Shown: positions 25,783-35,034, counted from the first letter of the stretch. The stretch is 64,000 nt of DNA from an uncultured Clostridia bacterium (GCA_944338165.1 CALVLN010000003.1:62001-126000), one strand, 5' to 3'. Notes: a model not told the origin generated them from the sequence alone. A program made the numbers and translations.

Positions 25783-28212
25783 ATGGACATGAAAACGGTC
25801 GAACAAAAATGGCAGGCCCGTTGGGAAAAAGCCAAATTCAACGCCTTCGACCCCAAGGACACCGAGCGCCCCAAGTGGTACGTGCTCGAGATGTTCTCCT
25901 ACCCTTCCGGGGCAAAACTTCACATCGGGCACTGGTATAATTACGGCCCGACCGATTCGTATGCCCGCTTCAAGCGCATGCAGGGCTACAACGTGTTCCA
26001 GCCGATGGGCTTCGACGCGTTCGGTCTGCCTGCGGAAAACTACGCCATCAAGACGGGCGTCCACCCCAAGGATTCCACCGAGAAGAACATTGAAACGATG
26101 GAGCATCAGCTCCGCGCCATGGGCGCAATGTTCGACTGGTCGGCGGAGATTAAAACCTGCGGGGAAGATTACTACAAATGGACGCAGTGGATGTTCCTTC
26201 AGCTGTACAAAAAAGGCCTCGCCTACCGCAAGGAAGCCCCGGTCAACTGGTGCCCTTCCTGCCAGACGGTGCTCGCCAACGAGCAGGTCGTGGACAACTG
26301 CTGCGAGCGCTGCGGTTCGGAAGTCGTCCGCAAAGATCTCACGCAATGGTTCTTCAAGATCACGGACTATGCGGAAGAACTGCTCTCTGGGCTGGACACG
26401 CTCGACTGGCCGGAAAAGACCAAGGCGATGCAGCGCAACTGGATCGGCAAGTCGACGGGCTGCGAGATCGAATTTTCCTGCGAAAGCGGCGATAAGATCC
26501 GCGTCTTTACCACCCGCTGCGATACCGTATTCGGCGTGACGTACGTCGTGCTCGCGCCGGAGCATCCGCTCGCGCGCAAACTCACCCGCCCCGAACAGGA
26601 AAAGGCGGTGGAAGACTACATCGAGTACGCCTCCAAGGCCAACGAGATCGACCGTCTCTCCACCACGCGGGAAAAGACGGGCGTCTTTACGGGCTCCTAC
26701 TGCATCAACCCCGTCAACGGCAAGCGCGTCCCCGTCTATCTTGCCGATTACGTGCTCTGCTCTTACGGGACGGGCGCCGTGATGGCGGTCCCCGCCCACG
26801 ACGCGCGCGACTTTGCCTTCGCGCAAAAGTATCATCTCCCCGTAGAAAAGGTCATCGAGAACCCCGACGGCGAGACGGTGCTTCCCTATTGCGAGGACGG
26901 CATCGTCATCAATTCCGTGCAGTTCGACGGATTGCGCGGCGAGGAGGCGAGAAAGGCGATCGCAAGGCACCTTTCCCACCTCGGCAAAGGCGGCACGCGC
27001 ATCAATTACCGCCTGCGCGACTGGCTGATCTCCCGCCAGCGCTACTGGGGCGCCCCCATCCCCGTCATTCACTGCCCCGACTGCGGCGCCGTTCCCGTTC
27101 CCGAAAAGGATCTCCCCGTGCGCCTTCCCTACGACGTCGAATTCCGGCCGGACGGCAAATCGCCGCTCGCCAAAAACGAGCAGTTCATGCACACCGTCTG
27201 CCCCGTATGCGGCAAACCCGCGCTGCGCGATCCGGATACGCTGGATACCTTTGTCTGTTCAAGCTGGTACTTTTTGCGCTACGTCGACGCGCATAACGAC
27301 AAGGCGCCCTTCTCCGCAGAGGCTGCGGACAGGCTGCTTCCCGTCGACACCTACGTCGGCGGCGCCGAACACGCCTGCATGCACCTTCTCTACGCGCGTT
27401 TCTTCACCAAGGCGCTGCGCGATATGGGCTATCTCCACTTCGACGAGCCCTTCCTTCGCCTCGTTCATCAGGGCGTCATCCTCGGGCCCGACGGCAACCG
27501 CATGAGCAAATCCAAGGGTAACGTTGTCTCCCCGGACGAATACGTCGCCGCATACGGCTCCGACGTGTTCCGCCTCTACCTCATGTTCGGCTTCTCCTAT
27601 ACGGAGGGCGGCCCTTGGAACGACGACGGCATCAAAGCGATCGCCAAATTCCTCGACCGCGTGGAAAAGACGGTGCTTTCGATCGCCGCAGAAAAGGCAG
27701 GCAAAGACGAGCCGTACGGGCCGGAAGAAAAGAAACTCGATTACGCGCGCAATTTTGCCATCGGGCGCATCACGCGCGATATGGACGCCTTCTCCTTCAA
27801 TACCGCCGTGGCGCGGCTGATGGAACTTCTCAACGCCGTCACCAAATACGACGCGCTTGCAGTCAAAAACACGAAACTCCTCAAAGAGACCATGCGCGAC
27901 TTCCTGCTATTGCTTGCGCCCTGCGCGCCCCACTTCTGCGAAGAATTGTGGGAAAAAACGGGCGGAAAAGGGTTTATCTTCGAACAGAGATATCCCGTGG
28001 AAAACAAGGACGCGCTCACGCTTGACGAGACGGAATACGCCGTACAGGTCAACAGCAGGATCGTCTGCAAGGCGATGATCGCCAGCGATCTCTCCGATGC
28101 CGAAGTGCAGGAATTCGTCTGCGCCCTCCCCGAAGTCAAGGAAAAACTTGCCGGGCGGCCCGTGAAAAAATGCATCGTCGTCAAGGGGCGTCTCGTCAAT
28201 TTGATCGGCTGA
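25783..28212 (+). CDS. leuS: Leucyl-tRNA synthetase
   Basis: An 809-residue class I synthetase. The HIGH motif is in [18 protein letters not shown], the Zn-ribbon in [14 protein letters not shown]...CERCG, the editing domain in residues about 220-400 ([27 protein letters not shown]), a second Cys cluster [11 protein letters not shown], and the KMSKS loop in [16 protein letters not shown]. The C-terminal domain ends [15 protein letters not shown]. It stands alone on the plus strand among minus-strand genes, ending in a strong terminator. Confidence 0.98.
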   Translation: MDMKTVEQKWQARWEKAKFNAFDPKDTERPKWYVLEMFSYPSGAKLHIGHWYNYGPTDSYARFKRMQGYNVFQPMGFDAFGLPAENYAIKTGVHPKDSTEKNIETMEHQLRAMGAMFDWSAEIKTCGEDYYKWTQWMFLQLYKKGLAYRKEAPVNWCPSCQTVLANEQVVDNCCERCGSEVVRKDLTQWFFKITDYAEELLSGLDTLDWPEKTKAMQRNWIGKSTGCEIEFSCESGDKIRVFTTRCDTVFGVTYVVLAPEHPLARKLTRPEQEKAVEDYIEYASKANEIDRLSTTREKTGVFTGSYCINPVNGKRVPVYLADYVLCSYGTGAVMAVPAHDARDFAFAQKYHLPVEKVIENPDGETVLPYCEDGIVINSVQFDGLRGEEARKAIARHLSHLGKGGTRINYRLRDWLISRQRYWGAPIPVIHCPDCGAVPVPEKDLPVRLPYDVEFRPDGKSPLAKNEQFMHTVCPVCGKPALRDPDTLDTFVCSSWYFLRYVDAHNDKAPFSAEAADRLLPVDTYVGGAEHACMHLLYARFFTKALRDMGYLHFDEPFLRLVHQGVILGPDGNRMSKSKGNVVSPDEYVAAYGSDVFRLYLMFGFSYTEGGPWNDDGIKAIAKFLDRVEKTVLSIAAEKAGKDEPYGPEEKKLDYARNFAIGRITRDMDAFSFNTAVARLMELLNAVTKYDALAVKNTKLLKETMRDFLLLLAPCAPHFCEELWEKTGGKGFIFEQRYPVENKDALTLDETEYAVQVNSRIVCKAMIASDLSDAEVQEFVCALPEVKEKLAGRPVKKCIVVKGRLVNLIG

Positions 28213-28227
28213 ATCTTCGCAAAACGC

Positions 28228-28257
28228 AAAAAAAGCGGGCAAAATGCCCGCTTTTTT
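28228..28257. terminator. Bidirectional terminator between leuS and the ATP-grasp gene
   Basis: AGCGGGC/GCCCGCT stem with A runs on one side and T runs on the other, so it can stop transcription from both strands. Confidence 0.9.
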
Positions 28258-28281
28258 GTATTTCAGCGCATGGATCACTTA

Positions 28282-28300
28282 TAGTATGCGTGACATAATA
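28282..28300 (-). repeat. Dispersed 19-bp palindrome, copy B (degenerate)
   Basis: TAGTATGCGTGACATAATA: the right arm equals the consensus and the left arm has three changes. It is followed on the plus strand by CTTTG and lies 14 nt past the stop of the ATP-grasp gene. Confidence 0.55.
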
Positions 28301-28314
28301 CTTTGCAGATCGCG

Positions 28315-29202
28315 TTATTTTGCACCGTAAACCAGATCACAGATGTATTCTGCGTATCGCTTGGCGATATTTTTTCCCGTCACGCGCTCGATGCCCCCGA
28401 AAAATGCGTTGCTGTTGACTTCGCAGACGAGAAAGCCCTCTTTCCCGTACAAGAGGTCGATGCCGCAGTAATCGAGGGAAAGCGTGCGCGACACGACGGC
28501 CGCAATGTGCCGCATCTCCTCCGTAACAAGCACTTCGCGCGCGCTGCCGCCGAGCTCCACGTTGGAGCGGAAATCCCGTTCGGAATGCCGCTCCATCGCC
28601 GCGACCGCCTCCCCGCCGACCGCGATGAGCCGCACGTCGCGCCCGCGAGACGACGCGACGAAGGACTGAAACAGGTGCGGTTTTTTCTGCACCTGCGCGG
28701 CGATGGCGCAAAGCTCCTCAAAATCACGGGCCAAATAAACCTGTTTCCCCAGCGAACCGTAGCTTTCCTTGACGATCAGCGGATAGCCGAGGCGCGCGGC
28801 GATCTTCTCCAGCCCTTCGCGCATGAGCGGCGCGTCCTGCGTGTAACAAAGGAGCCCGGGATAGGTTTCGGGGACGCATAGCCCGGATCCCGCGAGCCGA
28901 AAAAGCGTCTCTACCTTGTCGTCGCAGGCGCGTACGGCGCCGTGACGGTTGAAAAGGCGCATCCCGCACGCCTCAAGCATCTCCGAGGTATACTTATCTT
29001 TGTCGAGATAAATGCAGAAATCATAGTCCGCAAGCTCACAGGCGACGCTTCCGTCCGCACGGATGTGCACGAGCCCGGCGCCGTTGCGCAGGATGTCGGC
29101 GGAAACCCCGAGGGCGGAAAACTCGTCGCGGAGACGCTTCGGCTGAAACAGCTCGTGCTCCGAGCGGGTATAGGCATTGACGAGAATGACGGCGCGTTTC
29201 AT
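28315..29202 (-). CDS. ATP-grasp ligase, RimK-like
   Basis: A 295-residue protein of the RimK/LysX type ATP-grasp group, which joins amino acids or carboxylates to amines using ATP. MKRAVILVNAYTRSEHELFQ opens an N-terminal domain; YPLIVKESYGSLGKQVYLA holds the ATP-binding Lys; QSFVASSRGRDVRLIAVG, DYCGIDLLYGKEGFLVCEVNSNAFF provide the Mg-binding Glu and Asn. The start is the ATG at 29202, 50 bp after hom, so it is read with hom and coaX. The substrate is unknown. Confidence 0.87.
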   Translation of the reverse strand: MKRAVILVNAYTRSEHELFQPKRLRDEFSALGVSADILRNGAGLVHIRADGSVACELADYDFCIYLDKDKYTSEMLEACGMRLFNRHGAVRACDDKVETLFRLAGSGLCVPETYPGLLCYTQDAPLMREGLEKIAARLGYPLIVKESYGSLGKQVYLARDFEELCAIAAQVQKKPHLFQSFVASSRGRDVRLIAVGGEAVAAMERHSERDFRSNVELGGSAREVLVTEEMRHIAAVVSRTLSLDYCGIDLLYGKEGFLVCEVNSNAFFGGIERVTGKNIAKRYAEYICDLVYGAK

Positions 29203-29251
29203 AAAAAGAAAGCGGCGGAACTGCCCCGCCGCGCATATTTTCAAAACTTGC

Positions 29252-30535
29252 TCAGGAAACGACGCGCAGAACGCTGTCGACCTTGACGATGCCTTCCAGG
29301 GCGTTGATCTTGGCAACGGCGTTGCGGATGGCGTGTTCGCGCGTCTCGTGCGTGACGATGACGAGCGGCACGCAGCCGGAAGACGCCACGCCTTTCTGGA
29401 TGGCTTCGACGATGGAAACGTCGTTCTTGCCGAGGATGGACGTGATCTTGGAGAGCGCGCCCACGCGGTCGGAAACGGTGAGGCGCATATAGTACGCGCT
29501 TCTGAAATCGCTGACGAACGTGACGTCCTTTTCCGCCGTGGCATTGTTTTTGAAGGTGGAATACTTGTTTTCGCTGTGCGTGGCGGCATAAATGACGTCG
29601 CTGACGAGCGCGCTGCCCGTGGGAAGCGAGCCCGCGCCCCTGCCGTATAACATGACGTCACCCACCGAATCGCCCGTGATGAATACGGCGTTGAAACTGT
29701 CGTTGACGGACGCAAGCGGATGCTCTTTCTTGACGAAGGCGGGATGCACGCGCACCTCGATGCCCGCCGGCGTCTGTTTGCCGATGGCGAGAAGTTTGAG
29801 AACGTAACCGAGGTCTTTTCCGTAGGCGATGTCCTTGGCGGAAATGCCGGAGATCCCCTCGCGGAACACCTTGGAAAGCGGCACTTTGGTGTGGAAGGCG
29901 AGCGAGGAAAGGATGGAGAGCTTGTACGCCGCGTCAAATCCTTCCACGTCGGCGCTCGGATCTGCTTCCGCATAGCCCAGCCGCTGCGCTTCCCGCAGCA
30001 CTTCCTCATAGGAAGCGCCCTCGTTGGTCATTTTCGTGAGGATATAATTGGTCGTGCCGTTGATGATCCCCATCATGGATCCGATGCGGTTGGCCTGAAG
30101 CCCGTCGAGCAGCGTGCGGATGATGGGAACGCCGCCCACGCAGCTCGCTTCGTAATACAGCCCCGCGTTGTGGCGCTTGGCGGCGCGCTCCAGCTCGTGC
30201 GAGAATTTGCACACGAGTTCCTTGTTGGAAGTCACGACGGTCTTTCCCGTATTCAGCGCATCGAGCACGAAGTCTTTCGCGGCACCCACGCCGCCAATGC
30301 ACTCGACGACGATGTTGACGTCGGGATTGCAGATGACTTCGGCGATGTTCGAAGCGATCTTTTCCTCGGGAACGCCGAGCACGCGCGCCCGCTCGCGGTC
30401 GAGCTCGAGCACGCTCTGGACGGCGATGTCCACGCCCTGCGTCTTCAGATAAAAATCGTGGTTCTCCGTCAGGATCTTGTAGGTCCCGCCGCCGACGACG
30501 CCGAGTCCGAGTATCGCTACCCCAACTTTATTCAT
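29252..30535 (-). CDS. hom: Homoserine dehydrogenase with ACT domain
   Basis: A 427-residue enzyme reducing aspartate semialdehyde to homoserine for threonine and methionine synthesis. The Rossmann loop GLGVVGGGTYKIL, GKTVVTSNKELVCKF, then INGTTNYILTKM and EADPSADVEGFDAAYK are the family motifs, and the catalytic Lys is in the latter. The last 80 residues (RLTVSDRVGALSKITSIL) are an ACT domain for end-product control. It lies one base past the coaX stop. Confidence 0.97.
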   Translation of the reverse strand: MNKVGVAILGLGVVGGGTYKILTENHDFYLKTQGVDIAVQSVLELDRERARVLGVPEEKIASNIAEVICNPDVNIVVECIGGVGAAKDFVLDALNTGKTVVTSNKELVCKFSHELERAAKRHNAGLYYEASCVGGVPIIRTLLDGLQANRIGSMMGIINGTTNYILTKMTNEGASYEEVLREAQRLGYAEADPSADVEGFDAAYKLSILSSLAFHTKVPLSKVFREGISGISAKDIAYGKDLGYVLKLLAIGKQTPAGIEVRVHPAFVKKEHPLASVNDSFNAVFITGDSVGDVMLYGRGAGSLPTGSALVSDVIYAATHSENKYSTFKNNATAEKDVTFVSDFRSAYYMRLTVSDRVGALSKITSILGKNDVSIVEAIQKGVASSGCVPLVIVTHETREHAIRNAVAKINALEGIVKVDSVLRVVS

Positions 30536-30536
30536 G

Positions 30537-31322
30537 TTATCTTTCCTCCGAGCTGTTCAAATCGTATAAGTATTTCAAACCGTCCAGCGTCAGCATCTTA
30601 TCGATGACGTCGATGCAGGACACTTCCTTGGCGATGGTTTCGGAAAAACCGCCCGTCGCCACGGTCAGAACGTCGTCCGTGCCGAGTTCGCGCTTGATCT
30701 TTTTCACGAGATAGCCGACAAGCCCCGCAAAGCCAAACACGATGCCCGCCTGCATGTTGGTGACCGTGTTTTTGGCGATGACGCTGTTCGGCGCCTCGAT
30801 CTCCACGCGCGGCAGCTTTGCCGTGCCGTTGACGAGGCTGTCGAGCGAGCCCTTGATGCCGGGCGCGATCACCCCGCCGATAAATTCATATTCGCCGCTG
30901 ATGACGTTGAACGTGGTCGCCGTGCCGAAATCGATGACGATCATCGGCTTGCCGCATCCGTACTTGCGGATGGCGGATACGTTATTGACGATGCGGTCTG
31001 CGCCGACTTCTTTGACGTTCTCCACCCGGATGCTCAGCCCCGTCTTGGTGCCGGGAACGAGCTGCAGCGGGCGCACGCCGAGATAGACGCGCAGCATGTG
31101 CTCGATCGTATAATCGAGCGAAGGGACGACGGAGGAGAAGATCCCCCCCGAGATCTCTTTCAAATCGATGTGGTTGAATTCCAGCATGCCGACGAGCTGG
31201 GAACCGTATTCGTCGGACGTACGCTTGAGGTCCGTCGCCACGCGGTAGGAAAACATCAGCTTGTCCGCATCGTAAATGGCGTATTTGATATTCGTGTTTC
31301 CGACGTCAATGCAGATGATCAT
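30537..31322 (-). CDS. coaX: Type III pantothenate kinase
   Basis: A 261-residue kinase of the acetate/sugar kinase/Hsp70 fold, the first step of CoA synthesis and not inhibited by CoA. MIICIDVGNTNIKYAIYD is the phosphate-1 motif, VGADRIVNNVSAIRKYG and MIVIDFGTATTFNVI carry the catalytic and phosphate-2 residues, and GGVIAPGI is conserved. The ATG at 31322 is used because it places the DVGNTN motif correctly. The ECF S-component just upstream suggests coupled vitamin uptake and phosphorylation. Confidence 0.97.
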   Translation of the reverse strand: MIICIDVGNTNIKYAIYDADKLMFSYRVATDLKRTSDEYGSQLVGMLEFNHIDLKEISGGIFSSVVPSLDYTIEHMLRVYLGVRPLQLVPGTKTGLSIRVENVKEVGADRIVNNVSAIRKYGCGKPMIVIDFGTATTFNVISGEYEFIGGVIAPGIKGSLDSLVNGTAKLPRVEIEAPNSVIAKNTVTNMQAGIVFGFAGLVGYLVKKIKRELGTDDVLTVATGGFSETIAKEVSCIDVIDKMLTLDGLKYLYDLNSSEER

Positions 31323-31378
31323 AATGCAAACCGGGCACAAGGAGTATGTGCAATATTCGTATGATGCGATGCGGAAAG

Positions 31379-31981
31379 TTATGCATCGTTTGCGGAAGAG
31401 TCCTGTTTGTTATCCGGCAGCCGCGGCGGCCGTGCGTGCGTCATGCGGCGCAGAACGCGCACGAAGACGGGCACGAGCAGCACGGCGCAGACAAGTTCCA
31501 CCGCAAAATTCAGGCCGATGATCGTCTGCCAGACGGTATCGACAAAGGCGCCCCCTTCGGAAAACAGCTGCATCGCGCCGAGTACCAGAACCGTATGCAG
31601 GATGACGGCGAGCGCGGCGGAAAGCGCGCAGACGATCGCGTCTCCCCTCCCCTTTGTCAGCGCGGAAAGACCGGCATAGATCAGGTACGCGAGGACGCCC
31701 GCGATCACGCGCGGCAGCACGGAAATGAGCGGATTGAAAAATACGGTATATCCGACCAGGAAGGAGAGCAGGAAGGAGCAGACGCCGAACAGCGTGCCGC
31801 CGAGAAAGCTGCGTTTCCAATCCCCGTACATGCTGAGCGCAAGAAAGAGCGGAATGGAAATAAAGGCGGGCGACGGCTTGATAAAATAGATGAAAATGTA
31901 CGTTTCCAGCGCGAGTACGACGAACATGAGCGCCGCCATCACGCCGATAAAAGCGACGGTGTGAGCTTTATCCTGTTTCAT
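31379..31981 (-). CDS. ECF transporter S-component, possibly for pantothenate
   Basis: A 200-residue integral membrane protein with about six hydrophobic helices and few charges, e.g. TVAFIGVMAALMFVVLALETYIF and SAALAVILHTVLVLGAMQLF. The N-terminal pattern of small residues in helix 1 and the size suit the substrate-binding S-components of energy-coupling-factor transporters. Pantothenate is suggested only by the neighbouring coaX. The shared ATPases and T-component would be elsewhere. Confidence 0.62.
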   Translation of the reverse strand: MKQDKAHTVAFIGVMAALMFVVLALETYIFIYFIKPSPAFISIPLFLALSMYGDWKRSFLGGTLFGVCSFLLSFLVGYTVFFNPLISVLPRVIAGVLAYLIYAGLSALTKGRGDAIVCALSAALAVILHTVLVLGAMQLFSEGGAFVDTVWQTIIGLNFAVELVCAVLLVPVFVRVLRRMTHARPPRLPDNKQDSSANDA

Positions 31982-32091
31982 GATCCCTCCATCAGACTCC
32001 CCGCCGGGATGTCTGTGTTCCGATGAGCTGCGACGATACGAACGGATACAGCCGCAAACGCGTACCGTTCCGTTATGGTATATTCCCGAAT

Positions 32092-32120
32092 ATTATAACA
32101 AACCGGAAGCGTTTTGGCAA
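32092..32120 (-). promoter_or_regulatory. Promoter of the S-component/coaX/hom unit
   Basis: Minus-strand TTGCCA (32115-32120), a 17-bp spacer and TATAAT (32092-32097). The leader of about 105 nt before the first ATG is long enough for a regulatory RNA, but I recognise no known riboswitch in it. Confidence 0.75.
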
Positions 32121-32149
32121 GTAAATGAAACGCGTTGGCAGGAACAAAT

Positions 32150-32178
32150 TTGCCGATTCCCCTCATACTATTTACTAT
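32150..32178 (+). promoter_or_regulatory. Promoter of the small Cys-rich gene
   Basis: TTGCCG (32150-32155), a 17-bp spacer and TACTAT (32173-32178), divergent from the S-component promoter. Confidence 0.65.
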
Positions 32179-32234
32179 AAAGCCGCAGAGCGCCAACGAT
32201 ACATAGTTCTGCGGCAATGTAAGGAGGAAAAACT

Positions 32235-32441
32235 ATGAATTGCTGTATGAACGGCAACAACAGCTGTCTCTGGATCCTGATCATCCTGCTCATTCTGGGA
32301 ACGTGCGGCAGCGTATTCTCTTCGAACGCTTTTTCGGGGTGCGGCTGGCCTATCCTCGCCGCGCTCGCCTACTGCATGTGCAAGAACGGAACGCTCTCCG
32401 CACTCTTCTCCAAAGTGGGCTGCGGCCTCGGCAGCGTCTGA
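32235..32441 (+). CDS. Small Cys-rich membrane protein
   Basis: A 68-residue protein with a perfect AAGGAGG site ten bases before ATG, a promoter and a terminator, so it is a real gene. It has eight cysteines (CC near residue 3, then 11, 24, 36, 47, 49 and 63) and a strongly hydrophobic LWILIILLILG helix, with a second apolar stretch PILAALAYCMC. Such Cys-rich mini-proteins of unknown function are common in clostridia, sometimes given chorion-like names. I cannot assign a role. Confidence 0.8.
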   Translation: MNCCMNGNNSCLWILIILLILGTCGSVFSSNAFSGCGWPILAALAYCMCKNGTLSALFSKVGCGLGSV

Positions 32442-32473
32442 AATCCCGCACAGTTTCATCCGTTTTCCGCAAA

Positions 32474-32510
32474 GAAGCCCTCCCGCGCTGCGGGAGGGCT
32501 TCCTTGTTTT
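32474..32510 (+). terminator. Terminator after the small Cys-rich gene
   Basis: GAAGCCCTCCCGC/GCGGGAGGGCTTC stem followed by CTTGTTTT on the plus strand. Confidence 0.8.
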
Positions 32511-32512
32511 CG

Positions 32513-33049
32513 TCATACGATCCCCGGATGATCGAGAAGATACGTGAGCACGGCGACGATCGTCTTGCCGTCGCGAATGCCGCCCTTCCGCACGAGTTCA
32601 TACGCCCGCGCAAGCGGCATCCAGCACACGTTGAGAAATTCCCCTTCGTCGAGTTTCCGCGTGCCTTCTTCCGCGTCCTCGGCTTCAAAGACGTATAGTT
32701 TTTCGTCCGTATAGCCGGGCGTGGGATAGAGAAGATACAGCATACGGACGCGGGCGCGGATGCCCGTCTCCTCTTCCAGCTCCCGCACGGCGGCCGCAGC
32801 GGGATCTTCCCCCCGCTCGAGCTTTCCCGCCGGGATCTCATACAGCTCTTCGCCGTAGGCGTAGCGGAATTGCTTTACGAGCAGGATCTTTCCCTCGCGC
32901 ACGCAGAGCACGGACGCGCCGCCCGGATGCTCGACGACCTCACGCTTGCAGGGCGTCCCGTCCGGCAAAAGCACGTCATCGCAGCGAAAATTGACGATCT
33001 TGCCGCGATAGAGGTAATGTTTTTCCACCGTCGTTTCTTTGAGCTTCAT
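32513..33049 (-). CDS. NUDIX hydrolase, ADP-ribose pyrophosphatase type
   Basis: A 178-residue enzyme that splits ADP-ribose or related nucleoside diphosphates. The NUDIX box is complete: GKLERGEDPAAAAVRELEEE followed by TGI (Gx5Ex7REUxEExGU, residues about 83-105). The preceding LLVKQFRYAYGEELYEIPAG and following YPTPGYTDEKLYVF are typical of the ADP-ribose (NudF) branch. It starts 9 bp past the stop of an unknown gene and is read with it. Confidence 0.94.
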   Translation of the reverse strand: MKLKETTVEKHYLYRGKIVNFRCDDVLLPDGTPCKREVVEHPGGASVLCVREGKILLVKQFRYAYGEELYEIPAGKLERGEDPAAAAVRELEEETGIRARVRMLYLLYPTPGYTDEKLYVFEAEDAEEGTRKLDEGEFLNVCWMPLARAYELVRKGGIRDGKTIVAVLTYLLDHPGIV

Positions 33050-33058
33050 GCGGGGACC

Positions 33059-33775
33059 TCACAGACCGTTGACGAGGGAGAACAGCGCTTCCGCTTCTTC
33101 CCCGCCCGCACCTACGGCGCGCAAAAAGTAGAAGTACCCGCAGGCAAGCGCCTTGACCTCCTGCGTATCCAGCCGCCCTGCGGCCGCAAGCATTTCGGAC
33201 AAGATGGAGCCGCCCGCCTTGCGGTCGGGCTCGGAAAGCTGCAGGCCGGCGAGCCGGGAAAGCTCCGCGTTGACGCGGGAAGCGATGGCTTCCATGGCGC
33301 TTCCCTCCTTTTCCAGATAGCGGAATGCGTTTCCCGCCCTGCAGGCTTCCGGGAAACACCCGGCAACGATATCCCGGAAAGGACGGAGCATGCGGTCGGC
33401 AAACAGGGAAAAGCTTGCCGTATAGCTGCCGTCGTCGTAAAAATAGCGCAGGAGAAAATCGTTGAGCCGCACGGCGCCCCCGTCGAACTCCACGAGGAGG
33501 CAGAACACGAAGGCGAGCACTTCGCCGCGGTCGGACGGAAGAAACGCCGCGCCGTGCGCCGCGCCCTTGGCGGCGGGAAAGCGCAGGCAGAGCTGCTTTG
33601 CCTTGGGATAATCAAAGCGTTCCGTCACGGCGGAAAAAAGATCGGTAAGATCTTTGCTCCCCGCGATGCTCTTGAGCACCTCGCTGATCTTGACGTCCGC
33701 CAGCACGTACGTCCCGTTGATGAGTTCGTCGCAGGCCGTCAAAAAGCCGTTGATCGCCGTCAGTCTCTCGTCCAT
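33059..33775 (-). CDS. Hypothetical helical protein
   Basis: A 238-residue soluble, mainly helical protein without recognisable motif, signal peptide or membrane segment. It contains LRFPAAKGAAHGAAFLPSDR and a hydrophobic FLLRYFYDDGSYTASF segment. GC content and codon choice look like those of its neighbours. It is upstream of and co-oriented with the NUDIX gene with a 9-bp gap, so they likely share a transcript. No function is proposed. Confidence 0.72.
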   Translation of the reverse strand: MDERLTAINGFLTACDELINGTYVLADVKISEVLKSIAGSKDLTDLFSAVTERFDYPKAKQLCLRFPAAKGAAHGAAFLPSDRGEVLAFVFCLLVEFDGGAVRLNDFLLRYFYDDGSYTASFSLFADRMLRPFRDIVAGCFPEACRAGNAFRYLEKEGSAMEAIASRVNAELSRLAGLQLSEPDRKAGGSILSEMLAAAGRLDTQEVKALACGYFYFLRAVGAGGEEAEALFSLVNGL

Positions 33776-33867
33776 AACATCCTCCTCGTCAAAGCAGGCG
33801 TCGCGCCGCCTTTCTTTTTATTATAGCACACCGCGAAAAATAATTAAAGAATTTTTCCCGAAATATC

Positions 33868-33896
33868 TTGATTTTCTCGGATGATTTATGTATACT
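33868..33896 (+). promoter_or_regulatory. Promoter of the HPr-like gene
   Basis: TTGATT (33868-33873), a 17-bp spacer and TATACT (33891-33896), about 30 bp before the ATG. Confidence 0.75.
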
Positions 33897-33927
33897 GTAA
33901 GCAAGTGTCGGTCGGGAGGGCGCGGGA

Positions 33928-34155
33928 ATGGTCTCGATGAAGGTTTCCTTGGAAAAAAGTCAGAACGTCAAGCGCTTCGTATCGATCACGCAGGAATACG
34001 GGTGCGAGATCCTGCTGCGGAGCGGAAAATACGTCGTCGACGGCAAATCCATCCTCGGCATTTTCAGCCTCGATCTTTCCAAGCCGCTTACGGTGGAAAT
34101 TTTCAGCGACGACTGCGACGAGCTGATTGAAAAGCTTGCGGAGTTCAGGCTCTGA
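33928..34155 (+). CDS. HPr-like protein lacking the phosphocarrier histidine (Crh-like)
   Basis: A 75-residue protein with the size and pattern of HPr: VVDGKSILGIFSLDL corresponds to the HPr NLKSIMGVMSLGI segment, and the C-terminal helix DDCDELIEKLAEF also fits. Aligning the two through the shared Tyr (24) and Ser (41) without gaps places residue 10, a Lys, where HPr has His15, and there is no His anywhere in the protein. Ser41 matches the regulatory Ser46 phosphorylated by HPr kinase. This layout recalls B. subtilis Crh. GGGAGG lies eight bases before the ATG. It should not act in sugar phosphotransfer. Confidence 0.75.
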   Translation: MVSMKVSLEKSQNVKRFVSITQEYGCEILLRSGKYVVDGKSILGIFSLDLSKPLTVEIFSDDCDELIEKLAEFRL

Positions 34156-34246
34156 CGTTCAACGACGGGATCGGTTGTGAAGGTAAGTCGCTGGGAAGCG
34201 GCTTATTTCTGTCATTTCCGCGAATTCTACGGGTACAGGTCTACAA

Positions 34247-34771
34247 ATGCAGGTAAAAGGCGAAACGTCCGTCAACAAATTAATATTGTTGTTTGTGTTT
34301 GATAAAATGGAGACGGCGCTTTCCGAGCGCACGCTCGTGGATATGTGCACGTCCTCCAACGATTGGATCAATTATATGGATTGCATGGTCCTCATCCACA
34401 AACTGCTGAGCGACGGCTTTATCTGCGAGATCCCGGGCGACGACGATCCCCTCTACACCATCACGCCGGAAGGCAGGGAGAGCCTCGCCAACTTCTACAT
34501 CAACATTCCCAAGAGCACGCGGGAGGAGATCTCGCATTTCGTCCGCAACAACAGCGCCAAATTCCGCACGCGGCAGGACTGCAAGGCCGATTATTACCAG
34601 AACAAAGACGGATCGTATACCGTCTTCCTCAAGATCCTTGCCCCTGTCCAGCCGATGCTCGAACTCAAATTCGTCGTTCCGGATAAAAAAACCGCGAACG
34701 CGATCTATAAAAAATGGGAGGACAAAGCCTCCGAACTCTATTCCGTCGTGTACGACACGCTGGTAGATTAA
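34247..34771 (+). CDS. DUF4364 family protein
   Basis: A 174-residue protein of the clostridial DUF4364 family, which has an N-terminal winged-helix-like part: NKLILLFVFDKMETALSERTL and LLSDGFICEIPGDDDPLYTITPEGRE. The second half (KADYYQNKDGSYTVFLKI) is a small beta domain. It may be a regulator, but no member has an established role to my knowledge. A TSCPD gene follows 17 bp later, so the two are probably one unit. Confidence 0.82.
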   Translation: MQVKGETSVNKLILLFVFDKMETALSERTLVDMCTSSNDWINYMDCMVLIHKLLSDGFICEIPGDDDPLYTITPEGRESLANFYINIPKSTREEISHFVRNNSAKFRTRQDCKADYYQNKDGSYTVFLKILAPVQPMLELKFVVPDKKTANAIYKKWEDKASELYSVVYDTLVD

Positions 34772-34788
34772 ACGCATGAGGTAACGCA

Positions 34789-35034
34789 ATGATCACTTAT
34801 TCGACCAAAGGAACCTGTTCCAAACAAATTATTTTCGACATCGACGACGAGAACCGCATCCACGGCGTCAAATTCATCGGCGGCTGCAGCGGCAACCTGC
34901 AGGGCATCGGCAAACTCGTTGAAGGGCGCAAGGTGGAGGAGATCGTCCCCCTGCTCAAGGGCATCCGCTGCCGCCAGAACACTTCTTGTCCCGATCAGCT
35001 GGCGACCGCGCTGGAACCTTATCTGAAAAAATAA
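34789..35034 (+). CDS. TSCPD-domain protein (TIGR03905 type)
   Basis: An 81-residue protein: MITYSTKGTCSKQIIFDID, GGCSGNLQGIGKLVEG and the C-terminal NTSCPDQLA motif that names the family. The three conserved Cys (positions 10, 36 and 65) resemble the C-terminal domain of vitamin B12-dependent ribonucleotide reductase, where TSCPD regions occur. Function of the stand-alone form is unknown. It follows the DUF4364 gene with a GAGG site. Confidence 0.88.
   Translation: MITYSTKGTCSKQIIFDIDDENRIHGVKFIGGCSGNLQGIGKLVEGRKVEEIVPLLKGIRCRQNTSCPDQLATALEPYLKK

Noticed and set aside
24946..27192. A 748-codon minus-strand frame covering leuS antisense and the ytxC-like gene
   Set aside because: Only the last 230 codons look like a protein; the rest is leuS read backwards, so the gene was trimmed to 24946-25641.
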